Shown: positions 1 through 8,653 of the stretch, in pieces
Layout of the letters: the number at the start of each line of letters is the position of its first letter
Position numbering within the stretch: the stretch's first letter is position 1
Notes under the pieces: generated by a model
Seen by the model: the letters and a program-made list of their open reading frames with translations, nothing else
The model's database searches: none
What the model was told of the DNA's origin: nothing
Assembly (NCBI RefSeq): GCF_040676675.1
Contig: NZ_JBFAPK010000033.1
Span: 1 to 64,000 of the forward strand
DNA length: 64,000 nt
Reading direction: 5' to 3'
DNA from: JBFAPK01 sp040676675
GTDB taxonomy: Bacteria; Actinomycetota; Actinomycetes; Mycobacteriales; Micromonosporaceae
Position numbers and translations under genes: made by a program

Positions 1-49
1 CCCCGCGGCCCCGCCCCCCCCGCCTCCCCCCACGGCAGCCCCGCGGCAC

Positions 50-94
50 GGGGGGGGGGGGGGGGGCCCCGCCCCGCCCCCCCCCCCCCCTCCG
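50..94. repeat. G17/C14 homopolymer tract
   Basis: A run of 17 G (50-66) is followed by C-rich sequence ending in 14 C (77-90). The first 94 bases are almost pure G and C. On the minus strand it lies directly after the stop of the 81-aa gene and could fold as a G/C hairpin, but such homopolymers are also typical of a contig end or a sequencing error. Confidence 0.6.
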
Positions 95-340
95 TCATGT
101 CGGCAGTGGCCGCTGGTTGCGGCGCTTCTCGGTACGCCCGTACGGGCGCCGGAGCGGGATCGGTGCGTCGACCATCTCCAACGGCTCGTCGGTCACCAGT
201 TCCTCGATGCCGTCCATCTCGGCCCGCTGGATCGCGTCGCCGTAGTCGAACCGGCCCAGGGGCACCTCGGCGGGCGCCTCCGGTACCGGTGCCCAGGCGA
301 CCGGGCGGAGATCGTCATCGGGTTCGTTGTCCTTCGTCAT
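95..340 (-). CDS. Small acidic hypothetical protein (81 aa)
   Basis: I do not recognise this protein. The N-terminal two thirds are acidic (MTKDNEPDDDLRP at the start; several EE/DE pairs around residues 40-57) and the last 20 residues are basic and Arg-rich. There is no signal peptide, membrane segment or cysteine. The ATG at 340 is chosen because GGGGGGAAGT lies just upstream as a ribosome binding site; a longer reading to 649 runs through a region with a different character. The gene is alone, with about 215 bases before the next gene upstream. An acidic leader with a basic tail could suggest a processed peptide precursor, but no modifying enzyme is nearby, so this is speculation. Confidence 0.6.
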   Translation of the reverse strand: MTKDNEPDDDLRPVAWAPVPEAPAEVPLGRFDYGDAIQRAEMDGIEELVTDEPLEMVDAPIPLRRPYGRTEKRRNQRPLPT

Positions 341-555
341 GACTTCCCCCCTTTCACCCACCGTAGAAGCACTCCGCGAAGCGCGCAGAGAAAACGGGCA
401 ATGTAGGGCTATTTCCCTTTCGCCCATTTTCAGGTAATGCGCCGGGACGGTGAGTGATCGCGCGGTCGCTTCCGTACGCGCCGGCGCGCCCGCCTGGTCC
501 GATTCGTCGCCGGCAATGCCACCGAGGGCGGCCGACGCCGATCGGCGGTACGGGT

Positions 556-1521
556 TCAGCCGGCGGTCAGCGGTTTGCGGTAGAGGAAGAAGACGCGCTC
601 GATGCGGGCGCCGGCCGCGCCGGCGTAGAACGGCACCGGTCCCACCCATCCGATCTCGGCCCGCCGGTGCCCCTCGTCGCGCTGGTCCCGCAGGCAGCGC
701 CGGAGCAGGACCCCGCCGATGCCCAGACCCTGCGCCGCGTCGGCGGTACCCATCGGGCCGAACCAGCTCGGCCGGGACGATCCGTACGAGGCGAACCCGA
801 GCACCTCGTCGCCGCCCTCCTCGGTGGCCCGTACCGCGATGTGGCAGCCGGCGCGGGTGCCGGCGATGGAGTCGGTCACCTCGGCGCCCCAGGCGGGACC
901 GAAGTTGGCCGTGGCGAAGCGCACCACCGCGTCCAGGTCGTCCGGCCCGGCCCGGCGTACCGAGATCCCCGCCTCGGCCAGGCGTCGCTCGCCCGCCGTC
1001 GTGGACCGCAGCGCGGGCGAGTCGTCGTACGAGAGGTCGGCGGTCATGTTCCAGGCGGTGCGGTCCTGGGTGTAGCCGAGCGCGAGCGCCGCGCAGACCG
1101 CCGGGGTGTAGCGCACGTCGATGCCGGGCCAGGCGTAGTGCGGCGGGTTGCCGGCGAGCAGCACCTCCGTGGCGCCGAGGGCGGCCAGCGCCGCCTCCAT
1201 CCGGGTCAGCAACGCCCGTCCGATTCCCCGCCGCCGGTGGGCCGGATCGACCGCGAACAGGTCCACGTGGCCGGCGGACGGGTCGGCGTGACCGGTCGAG
1301 CCGAGCACCACACCCACCGGCGCGTCCCCGGCCACGGCGACGAAGCCCGCGACCGCGCGCGGGCCGGCCGATCCCGGCAGCGCACCGGTCTCCCGGACCC
1401 GGGTCACGATCACCTCGGCCTCGGCGGCGTCCTCCGGCAGGTCCAGCGCGGCCCGGCAGAGCGCGACCACCGCGGGCAGGTGATCGTCGGTCATTTCGAC
1501 GATCGCGAACTCGTGATCCAC
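556..1521 (-). CDS. Double GNAT-domain N-acetyltransferase
   Basis: A 321-aa protein with two GNAT folds. The N-terminal half has an acetyl-CoA binding motif (RRRGIGRALL, about residues 94-103) and the C-terminal half a second one (QGLGIGGVLL) followed by a typical GNAT ending with an aromatic YAGAAGARIE segment. The substrate is unknown. Two-domain GNATs include mycothiol synthase, but that role is better filled by the gene at 33046-34053. The GTG at 1521 is preceded by TACAGT (1529-1534, complement) 7 nt away, so the transcript is probably leaderless. The gene stands alone on the minus strand. Position 341-555, downstream, holds no gene that I can support. Confidence 0.8.
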   Translation of the reverse strand: MDHEFAIVEMTDDHLPAVVALCRAALDLPEDAAEAEVIVTRVRETGALPGSAGPRAVAGFVAVAGDAPVGVVLGSTGHADPSAGHVDLFAVDPAHRRRGIGRALLTRMEAALAALGATEVLLAGNPPHYAWPGIDVRYTPAVCAALALGYTQDRTAWNMTADLSYDDSPALRSTTAGERRLAEAGISVRRAGPDDLDAVVRFATANFGPAWGAEVTDSIAGTRAGCHIAVRATEEGGDEVLGFASYGSSRPSWFGPMGTADAAQGLGIGGVLLRRCLRDQRDEGHRRAEIGWVGPVPFYAGAAGARIERVFFLYRKPLTAG

Positions 1522-1594
1522 AAGCGCGACTGTAGCGGGTGCGCCGTACGCCGGCGGTCCGGCTTCGGTCGGGAGACCGTGCGTACGGGACCGG

Positions 1595-4384
1595 CTACCG
1601 GGGCGGCCCCGCCTCTCGTGCCGCCCGCACCGCCGCGTACGCGTCGACCAGGCCGGTGCCCCGGACGTTCTCCGGCTGCCCGCACTCCTCCGACGGCGCC
1701 GGCGACCGGTAGGAGGCCGGCGCGGCCGTCTCCCGCAGGATCGCCCGGGTACGGGCCAGGTCGCCGACCAGCGCCGGATTCGCCGACCACATCAGCGCCA
1801 CCACGCCCGCCACGTGCGGCGCCGCCATCGACGTGCCGTCGAGCGCCTCGTACGTGCCGCCGGGCATCGCGGACAGCACGCCCGCGCCCGGTGCCACCAC
1901 GTCGGGCTTGGCCGCCCCGCCGCCGGTCGGCCCCCGGCTGGAGAAGTCGGTGACCTCCCGGGCCCGGTCCACCGCGCCCACCGTGAACACGTCGGCGTAC
2001 GGGGCCGGCGGGTCCTCGACCGACCCGCAGCGCGGGCCGGTGTTGCCGGCGGCGGCCACGAAGAAGATGCCGGCGGCGGCCAGCGCGGCGGTGGCCGGCG
2101 CGAGTGCCGTCGCGTCGCAGCCCTCGATCGGCGGGCAGCCCCACGAGTTGGTCAGCACGTGCGGGGCGCGCTCGGGGCGCCCGTCGGCGAACGGGTTCCC
2201 GCCCGGCGGGAAGGGCGCGAGCATGAACTGGAGGCAGTCCAGGTAGTGCGCCGGGCTGCCGAGGTTGCGGTCGAGGTTGACGCAGCCGATCCAGCGGGCG
2301 CCCGGCGCCACCCCGACACCGCCGCCGCCGACCGCGGTGGCCAGCGTGTGGGTGCCGTGCCCGCCGTGGTCGGTCGGGGACCGGGTGCCGTTCCACGGGT
2401 CGTACCAGGAATCGTCGCCGCCGCGGAAGCCGTTCGCCAGCGCCGGATGGCCACCGTCCACGCCGGAGTCCGAGCTGCCGACCACGATCCCGGTACCGTC
2501 CACACCGAGCTGTTCGCGGACGCGGTCCGCGCCGATCATGCGAATGTTCCACTGTGGACCCGCTGGGGCGGCGGCGTCACCGCGGCTCACGCCCGCGGCG
2601 GCCGGCAACGGGCGCAGCCGCTGGTCGAGCAGCACCCGGGCCACCCCGGGCCGCCGCGCCAGCCAGGCGCGTATCCCCGGGCCGCCCTCCACGTCCACCC
2701 CGTTGACCAGGTAGTACGGGGTGTAGCGCAGGTGCAGCCGGTCGAGGTCCCGGCGCAACCCCGCCTGCGTACGCTCGGCGGTGGCGACCAGCCGCCGGTA
2801 GACCTCGCGGGCCCGGGCGTCCCGGCCGGCCTGGCCGAACGCGCCGGTCGGCACACCGCTCAGGTCGGCCTGCTCGCGTAGCACCACGAAGAGCCGCTCG
2901 CCGTGGAAGCCCGGCTGACCCGGCCCGGCGTAGACGGCCCCGCCGGCGAGCAGCACCACGGCGGCGGCCACCAGGCCGGCCCGCCGGGGCACGGACGCCC
3001 GGGCCCGGCCGAAGCCGACGGCGTACCCGGCGCCGAGCAGCAGCGCGACGGCGAGCGAGCCGGCCGCGGCGATCAGCGCCCAGAAGGGGACGTCGCGCGT
3101 GGTGGCCAGCAGCAGCGAGATCTCCTCCGGGTCGGCGAAGGCCAGCGGGCCGAGCGTGGCGAGGCCGACCAGCCAGCGCAGCGCACCGGTACCGGCCGGC
3201 GCCGACCCGATCCGGTCTGACCGGGTATGTCCATCCTCGGGGCGATTCGTTTCGGGCCGGGCGGCCGGGGCGGCCGGGGCGGCGCGGTCGGCCAGCAGCC
3301 GCAGCGCGGCGGCGGCGAACCCGACCGGCGGCAGGACGATCATGGCGGCGAGCTGCGTACCGGCGTGCCCGATGGCGGCGGCCAGCGGGAGCAGCGCCAC
3401 CCCGGCCACCAGCCCGCCGACCAGGACCAGCTGGACGGGGCGGCGGTCCGTCCCGGGCCGGTCCCCGTACGCGGCCCAGAACGCGGGATCGAGGATGGCG
3501 GCGGCGAGCGACCCGACAGCGAGGGCGGCGAGGACCGCCAGGAGCGTCTCCAGCACCCCGCCCAGTGCCCCCAGCCAGAGCCAGGGCAGGAGCAGCGCGA
3601 GACCCCCCGCGACGGCGAAACCGGTCACCGCCGCACCGCCCGCGCGGCCGGCACCCGCCACGCCGGCGGGCACCCGGTCGGCGGGGACCTCATCGGGCGG
3701 GTTCGAGCCGGCGGGAGCAGGGTCGGGCGGGGTCGGCCCGGCGGGAGCAGGGTCCGGTGGGTTCGGCCCGGCGGGGCGGGACCGGGCCCAGCGGCGTACC
3801 GCCCAGGTGGCCAGCGCCGCCGCCGCGGCCAGCGCCCCCAGGTAGAGCTCGTGCTGGGCCGGCGGTACCGCGCGCAGCAGGCCGATCAGCCCGACGGCGA
3901 GCGCGCCGAGCAGCCACACCCGCCCGGCGGACCGGAGCGCGGCCGAGCGGGGCAGGAGGGCCAGCAACCCGGCCGGTACGCCCACCAGGACCGCGTCGAC
4001 CAGCCCGACCACCGGCCAGGCCCAGGCCGGCTGGGTGAGCCCGGTGGCGAGCATGACCTGGTCGACGAGCCAGTCGACGGCCTGCGCCGCCACGGTCACG
4101 GCGACCGTCCAGAGACCGGCCAGCACGGCGGCGACCACGGCCCACGGGTTCGGCCCCGGACGCGGCGGGGCGTAGCCGGCCGTACTCCACGGCGGCGGGT
4201 AGCCGGGTCCGTTCCACGACGGCGGACGGCCGCCCGGCCACTGACCGCCGGGCGGGGCCGGCCAGCCGGTACCCGGCGGGGTCGGCCAGGCGGCACCGGG
4301 CGGCGCGGGCGGCGCGGCGCCGGGCTGGGGGAAGGGGGGTGGCTGCGCCGGTTCGCCGGCGGGCTGTGGGGGGCCGTCCTGCAT
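1595..4384 (-). CDS. Membrane-anchored subtilisin-like (S8) serine protease
   Basis: A 929-aa protein. Residues 1-75 are Pro/Gly/Trp-rich and cytoplasmic. About ten hydrophobic segments follow between roughly residues 80 and 510, interrupted by a Pro-rich linker of repeated NPPDPAPAG-like units. An I9-like propeptide region comes next, containing ATAERTQAGLRRDLD, and then the S8 catalytic domain with Asp639 (DSGVD), His676 (HGTHT), oxyanion Asn781 (AAGN) and Ser852 (DGTSMAAPH). The propeptide resembles those of the two large subtilases at 41941-51095. The usual mycosin/S8 design has one anchor; ten membrane segments in front of the protease are unusual. The ATG at 4384 has TACTGT 6 nt upstream (4391-4396, complement), suggesting a leaderless start, and it is divergent from glpD. 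Predicted to act outside the membrane; substrate unknown. Confidence 0.85.
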   Translation of the reverse strand: MQDGPPQPAGEPAQPPPFPQPGAAPPAPPGAAWPTPPGTGWPAPPGGQWPGGRPPSWNGPGYPPPWSTAGYAPPRPGPNPWAVVAAVLAGLWTVAVTVAAQAVDWLVDQVMLATGLTQPAWAWPVVGLVDAVLVGVPAGLLALLPRSAALRSAGRVWLLGALAVGLIGLLRAVPPAQHELYLGALAAAAALATWAVRRWARSRPAGPNPPDPAPAGPTPPDPAPAGSNPPDEVPADRVPAGVAGAGRAGGAAVTGFAVAGGLALLLPWLWLGALGGVLETLLAVLAALAVGSLAAAILDPAFWAAYGDRPGTDRRPVQLVLVGGLVAGVALLPLAAAIGHAGTQLAAMIVLPPVGFAAAALRLLADRAAPAAPAARPETNRPEDGHTRSDRIGSAPAGTGALRWLVGLATLGPLAFADPEEISLLLATTRDVPFWALIAAAGSLAVALLLGAGYAVGFGRARASVPRRAGLVAAAVVLLAGGAVYAGPGQPGFHGERLFVVLREQADLSGVPTGAFGQAGRDARAREVYRRLVATAERTQAGLRRDLDRLHLRYTPYYLVNGVDVEGGPGIRAWLARRPGVARVLLDQRLRPLPAAAGVSRGDAAAPAGPQWNIRMIGADRVREQLGVDGTGIVVGSSDSGVDGGHPALANGFRGGDDSWYDPWNGTRSPTDHGGHGTHTLATAVGGGGVGVAPGARWIGCVNLDRNLGSPAHYLDCLQFMLAPFPPGGNPFADGRPERAPHVLTNSWGCPPIEGCDATALAPATAALAAAGIFFVAAAGNTGPRCGSVEDPPAPYADVFTVGAVDRAREVTDFSSRGPTGGGAAKPDVVAPGAGVLSAMPGGTYEALDGTSMAAPHVAGVVALMWSANPALVGDLARTRAILRETAAPASYRSPAPSEECGQPENVRGTGLVDAYAAVRAAREAGPPR

Positions 4385-4447
4385 GCCGAAACAGTACGAC
4401 CCGGACGACACTCGGCCGGTCGCCCGCGAGGCGGTTAACGTGGACGG

Positions 4448-6277
4448 GTGCGCGACCCCAACGTGTCCCGGTACGCCGCCGGCCAGCTGTCCCCGTCCCG
4501 CCGCCAGGCCGACCTGCGCCGACTCCGCGCGGAACGGTTCGACGTGCTCGTCATCGGCGGCGGGGTGACCGGCGCCGGCGCCGCCGTCGACGCCGCCTCC
4601 CGCGGGCTCAAGGTCGCCCTCGTCGAGGCCCGCGACCTCGCCGCCGGCACGTCCAGCCGGTCCAGCAAGCTGATCCACGGTGGGCTGCGCTACCTGGAGC
4701 AGCTCGAATTCCACCTGGTCCACGAGGCGCTGACCGAGCGCGGGCTGCTCGCCACCCGGCTGGCGCCGCACCTGGTCCGGCCGGTACCGATCCTGGTGCC
4801 GCTGCCCGCGGCCGGCGGCGTGACCGGGCTGCCGCAGCGGGCCTGGCGGCGCTCTTACTACGGTGCGGGCGTCGCCGCGTACGACGCCTTCGCCGGGGCC
4901 TTCGGGGGCGGGCGGGGGATGCCGCTGCACCGGCACCTGACCCGCGAGGGGGCCCGGCGGCTCTTCCCGAGCCTGCGCGCCGACGCGGTGGCCGGGGCCA
5001 TCCGCTACTACGACGGCCAGGTCGACGACGCCCGGCTGGTGGTCACCCTGGCCCGCACCGCCGCCAGCCTCGGCGCGACCGTGGTCACCAGCGCCCGCGC
5101 GGTCGGGCTGCTCCGGCAGGCGCGCGAGGTGACCGGCGTACGCGTGCGCGACATGGAGGCGCACCCCGCCTCGCCGGACGCGGAGTTCGAGGTGAGCGCC
5201 CGTACCGTCATCGGCGCCACCGGGGTCTGGAGCGACGACATGTCGCGGATGCTCGGCGACGTCGGACTCCGCCCCGGGCTGCGGGTGCGCGCCTCCAAGG
5301 GGGTGCACCTGGTGGTGCCCCGCTCGGCGATCACCGGTGAGGCCGGGCTGATTCTGCGGACCGCGACGTCGGTGCTCTTCGTGCTCCCCTGGGGCGGCCA
5401 CTGGATCATCGGTACGACCGACACCGACTGGCGTCTGGACCGGGCCCACCCGGCCGCCTCCGCGCGTGACATCGAGTACCTCCTCGACCAGGTCAACCCG
5501 GTCCTCGACCGGCCGCTGTCCACCTCGGACATCGAGGGGGTCTACGCCGGCCTGCGCCCACTGCTCTCCGGCGAGGCCGACTCGACCTCGAAGCTCTCCC
5601 GCGAGCACGCGGTCTTCGAGCCGATGCTCGGGCTGCTGTTGGTGGCGGGCGGCAAGTACACGACCTACCGGGTGATGGCCGCCGACGTGGTCGACAAGGC
5701 GGCCCGCCGGCTGCCCGGCACCCGCGCGTCCCGCACCGCCGACCTGCCGCTGCTCGGGGCCGACGGGTACCCGGCGATGTGGCGGGACCGGGCCGACCTG
5801 GCCCGCCGGCACGGCCTGCCGGTCGGGGTGGTCGAGCACCTGCTGGAACGGTACGGCGTCCTCACCGTCGAGGTGCTCGCCCTGGTCGAGGCCGATCCGC
5901 TGCTGGCCACCCCGCTGGCCGGGGCGCCGGAGTACCTGGCGGCCGAGGTCGCGTACGCCGCGCGGGCCGAGGGCGCGTTGCACCTGGACGACGTGCTGAC
6001 CCGACGTACCCGGATCTCGATCGAGACCAAGCACCGCGGCACCGAGACGGCGGAGCAGGCGGCTGAGATCATGGGGGCGGTGCTGGGCTGGGACGCGGCG
6101 GCGCGGAGCCGCGAGGTCGAGCACTACCTGGCCCGGGTGGAGGCCGAGCGGCAGTCGCAGCGGATGCCGGACGACGCCACCGCCGACGCGGCCCGACTCG
6201 GCGTGCCCGACGTGCGGGGGTTCGCGGCCGACCGGGACGTGGAGACCGACCCCGCCCGGCTCAACTCGTCCAGCTGA
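4448..6277 (+). CDS. glpD: Glycerol-3-phosphate dehydrogenase (FAD-dependent)
   Basis: A 609-aa enzyme that oxidises sn-glycerol 3-phosphate to dihydroxyacetone phosphate at the membrane and passes electrons to quinone. The dinucleotide-binding motif IGGGVTGAGAA lies at residues 36-46. The GlpD signatures SSRSSKLIHGGLRYLEQ and KGVHLVVPRSA, and the C-terminal alpha-helical domain ending near residue 590, are all visible, and length is normal for the family. The GTG at 4448 is chosen because TAACGT (4436-4441) sits 6 nt upstream, the spacing expected of a leaderless transcript; no Shine-Dalgarno is seen. It is divergent from the S8 protease and shares a 63-bp promoter region with it. No glycerol kinase or facilitator is nearby. 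Confidence 0.93.
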   Translation: MRDPNVSRYAAGQLSPSRRQADLRRLRAERFDVLVIGGGVTGAGAAVDAASRGLKVALVEARDLAAGTSSRSSKLIHGGLRYLEQLEFHLVHEALTERGLLATRLAPHLVRPVPILVPLPAAGGVTGLPQRAWRRSYYGAGVAAYDAFAGAFGGGRGMPLHRHLTREGARRLFPSLRADAVAGAIRYYDGQVDDARLVVTLARTAASLGATVVTSARAVGLLRQAREVTGVRVRDMEAHPASPDAEFEVSARTVIGATGVWSDDMSRMLGDVGLRPGLRVRASKGVHLVVPRSAITGEAGLILRTATSVLFVLPWGGHWIIGTTDTDWRLDRAHPAASARDIEYLLDQVNPVLDRPLSTSDIEGVYAGLRPLLSGEADSTSKLSREHAVFEPMLGLLLVAGGKYTTYRVMAADVVDKAARRLPGTRASRTADLPLLGADGYPAMWRDRADLARRHGLPVGVVEHLLERYGVLTVEVLALVEADPLLATPLAGAPEYLAAEVAYAARAEGALHLDDVLTRRTRISIETKHRGTETAEQAAEIMGAVLGWDAAARSREVEHYLARVEAERQSQRMPDDATADAARLGVPDVRGFAADRDVETDPARLNSSS

Positions 6278-6399
6278 CCGGGGCGCGGCTCAGGGGAGTG
6301 GGGCCGCGCCACCGGTCGGCGATAGGGCGATAGGGGAAGACCCCGGTGGGGGCGTTAGGGGGCGGGCGCGGCGTAGTCGCAGCCCGTACCGTACGGGCC

Positions 6400-6984
6400 A
6401 TGAGCAAGCGTCCATGTCTGCGTACCGGAGCCCTGATCGTCGGCGGCATGCTGATGCTGGCGCTGTCGGCCTGCGGGGGCGGGAGCGAGCCGGCCCGCTG
6501 GGACGCGGGCGCCTCCCCGAGCGCGTCGGCGCAGCCCTCGGTGACCACCGAGGCGCCCACCCCCACGCCCAGCGCGGCCGCGACCACCGCCACCCCGACC
6601 AGGTCCCCCTCCAGCCCGCCCAAGAAGACGGAGAAGCCGCCGGCCACCGGCGGCGTACGGGTCACCGTGGCGCGTGGCGGCGGGGTGGCCGGCGTCTCCC
6701 AGACCCTGACCGTCGAGGCCGACGGCCGCTGGAGCTACCAGGACCGCAAGGCGGGCAAGAGCCAGTCCGGGACCCTCGGCACGAGCCAGCGCGCGCAGTT
6801 GCAGGGGCTGCTGACCAGCCCGGCCCTGGCCAAGGAGCGGGGCGTGCAGGGCGGCTGCTCGGACGGCTTCACCTACGCGCTGACCACCAGCTCGACCCTG
6901 ATCTTCTGGCGCGCCTGCGGCCACGGCGAACCGAAGACCGCCAGCGCCGTCGTCCGGCTGCTTGAGGGCGCCACGGCGTTCTAG
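6400..6984 (+). CDS. Putative secreted lipoprotein
   Basis: A 194-aa protein with a lipoprotein signal: basic start (MSKRP), hydrophobic core and lipobox LSAC near residues 23-26, so it is probably anchored on the outer face of the membrane. A Thr/Pro/Ala-rich linker covers residues 30-85. The C-terminal domain (about 87-194) has two cysteines in GVQGGCSDG and FWRACGHG that could pair; it is a small beta-rich domain of unknown function. The ATG at 6400 follows TACCGT (6387-6392) by 7 nt, consistent with a leaderless mRNA. It stands alone between glpD and the TAP-like hydrolase. Confidence 0.75.
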   Translation: MSKRPCLRTGALIVGGMLMLALSACGGGSEPARWDAGASPSASAQPSVTTEAPTPTPSAAATTATPTRSPSSPPKKTEKPPATGGVRVTVARGGGVAGVSQTLTVEADGRWSYQDRKAGKSQSGTLGTSQRAQLQGLLTSPALAKERGVQGGCSDGFTYALTTSSTLIFWRACGHGEPKTASAVVRLLEGATAF

Positions 6985-7132
6985 GCCGCGCCTACGAGCG
7001 GGCGTACCACCTCGCTCGGGGGCACCCTGAATTCTTCCCGGCACCCGCACCCCGGCTTCTCCCTGGAATGTCTTCCGGCGCGCTCCGGCGCGCGGTCGCA
7101 CCGGCCATCATGGTGCCGATCGAGGGAGGATC

Positions 7133-8566
7133 ATGAAACGGTCGATAGTCGGCGTACTTCTTGCGCTCGGGTTGGTCGTGGGCACGGCGAGCAGCGGATC
7201 CGCCCACCCGAGGGAGGCGGAACCCGTCGATTGGGGCCCGTGCCCGGAGGCGCCTCCGGGCTATTCGGTGCGCTGCGCGACGGTGACCGCGCCGCTGGAC
7301 TGGTCCACCGGACAGGGCAGGGTGGATCTGCGGGTGGCCCGGCTTCCCGCCGCGGATCCGGAGAAGCGGATCGGGGTACTGATGTTCAACCCCGGCGGTC
7401 CGGGCAACGGGGCGGTGGGATACGTGACGTCACCCGTCTACGCCGAGCAGTACTTCGGTCGCGAGATTCTGGATCGGTTCGACGTGGTCGCCGTCGACCC
7501 GCGCGGGGTCGCCGGCAGCCAGGGGCTCTCCTGTGGACTTCCGGCCTACGACCCCGCGGTGAACCGCTTCCCGGTCGATCGCCGGGGACTGGACGTGCTG
7601 GTCGGTGCGAACGCCCAATTCGCCGAGTCCTGCCGGGAGCTCAGCGGCCCCCTGGCCGAGCACCTGGACACGTTGAGCGTGGCCCGGGACCTGGACCTGG
7701 TCCGGGGGCGCCTCGGCGAACCGAAAATCAGCTTCCTGGGTGTTTCGTACGGCACGATGGTGGGCCGGGCCTACGGTGAGCTGTTTCCGCGGCGGTTGCG
7801 CGCACTGGCGCTGGACGCGGTGGTCGACCGTTCCCTCTCGGCGCGCCAACTGGTGCTCGACGGCGCCGGGGCGGTACAGGACGGGGTCGAGCGCTTCGCC
7901 GGCTGGTGCGCGACGCAGGGATGCGGGCTGGACGTCCGGGCAGCACTGACGCAGATCCTCGCGCTGGCCGATCGCGGTGGCCTCCGGTCGGATGGCCAAC
8001 CGGTGAGCGCCTACGAGGTGCAGCTGGGGGTGAACGCCTATCTGCAGACCCCGCTGGCGTATCCCGACCTGGTGAACGCGCTGAGCGCGGCACAGCGGGG
8101 CGAGGGTACGGGACTTCGGGCGGTCGGGATGCAGGAGAACCAGGCGATGTACGGGATGTACCGGGCGATCATCTGTCAGGACATAGGTACGGACTTCGTC
8201 GGCCGGCTGCCCGAGACCGGGCTCCAGCTGCGCGAGAACGCCCCCGCGCTGCGCGGCTACTCCGAGTTCTGGGACATCGCCTCGGGCTGCGCGGGTTGGC
8301 CCGTGCCGCCGAGGTGGCAACCGCACCCGTGGCCGGCGTCCGCGGCGTCGGCGCTGCCACCGACGCTGCTGCTGTCCGGCACGCACGACGTCGCGACGCC
8401 GCCGGCCTGGGCGGAGCGGGTCCACCGGCAGCTGCCCGGCAGCGTGCTCCTGCGCTGGGACGGCGACGGCCACTCCGCGTGGCAGTTGAACAGCCGATGC
8501 GCGACCGACGCGACCGTCAGGTACCTGGTGACTCTCGCGCCGCCGGCCGACGGCACCGTCTGCTGA
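7133..8566 (+). CDS. Secreted alpha/beta hydrolase of the TAP (tripeptidyl aminopeptidase-like) family
   Basis: A 477-aa secreted hydrolase. A signal peptide spans residues 1-24 (MKRSIVGVLLALGLVVG, cleavage near GSA-HP). The nucleophile elbow GVSYG places the catalytic serine at residue 205, an oxyanion segment FNPGGPG is at 86-92, and the C-terminal TAP-like domain carries the acid in SGTHDVATP and the histidine in DGDGHSAWQ. The overall plan matches Streptomyces SlpD/SlpE and tripeptidyl aminopeptidases, which remove short N-terminal peptides; the actual substrate cannot be read from sequence. The ATG is preceded by GAGGGAGGATC, a good ribosome binding site. A hairpin terminator follows at 8604-8642. 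Confidence 0.88.
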   Translation: MKRSIVGVLLALGLVVGTASSGSAHPREAEPVDWGPCPEAPPGYSVRCATVTAPLDWSTGQGRVDLRVARLPAADPEKRIGVLMFNPGGPGNGAVGYVTSPVYAEQYFGREILDRFDVVAVDPRGVAGSQGLSCGLPAYDPAVNRFPVDRRGLDVLVGANAQFAESCRELSGPLAEHLDTLSVARDLDLVRGRLGEPKISFLGVSYGTMVGRAYGELFPRRLRALALDAVVDRSLSARQLVLDGAGAVQDGVERFAGWCATQGCGLDVRAALTQILALADRGGLRSDGQPVSAYEVQLGVNAYLQTPLAYPDLVNALSAAQRGEGTGLRAVGMQENQAMYGMYRAIICQDIGTDFVGRLPETGLQLRENAPALRGYSEFWDIASGCAGWPVPPRWQPHPWPASAASALPPTLLLSGTHDVATPPAWAERVHRQLPGSVLLRWDGDGHSAWQLNSRCATDATVRYLVTLAPPADGTVC

Positions 8567-8603
8567 CGAGCGCCCGTGCCCTGCGCGCATCTCGGGGCGG
8601 GCC

Positions 8604-8642
8604 CCGGAGCCGGCGTCGTGCCCCTGGCGACGCCGGCTCCGG
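8604..8642. terminator. Bidirectional hairpin terminator
   Basis: A perfect 15-bp stem (8604-8618 with 8628-8642) with a 9-base loop lies between convergent genes, 37 bases after the hydrolase stop and 11 bases after the FAD-oxidase stop on the other strand. No T-run follows on either side. Confidence 0.75.
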
Positions 8643-8653
8643 TGCCGTCGAGG

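Noticed and set aside
341..649. Longer version of the 81-aa gene
   Set aside because: The extra residues look non-coding, and a ribosome binding site lies just before the ATG at 340.
556..1521. Second mycothiol synthase
   Set aside because: It is a double GNAT protein but lacks the MshD signatures that are clear at 33046-34053.
4385..6124. Extension of the S8 protease frame through glpD to 6124
   Set aside because: The upstream part is the complement of glpD. The ATG at 4384 has a -10 box at leaderless spacing and begins a sensible Pro-rich N terminus.
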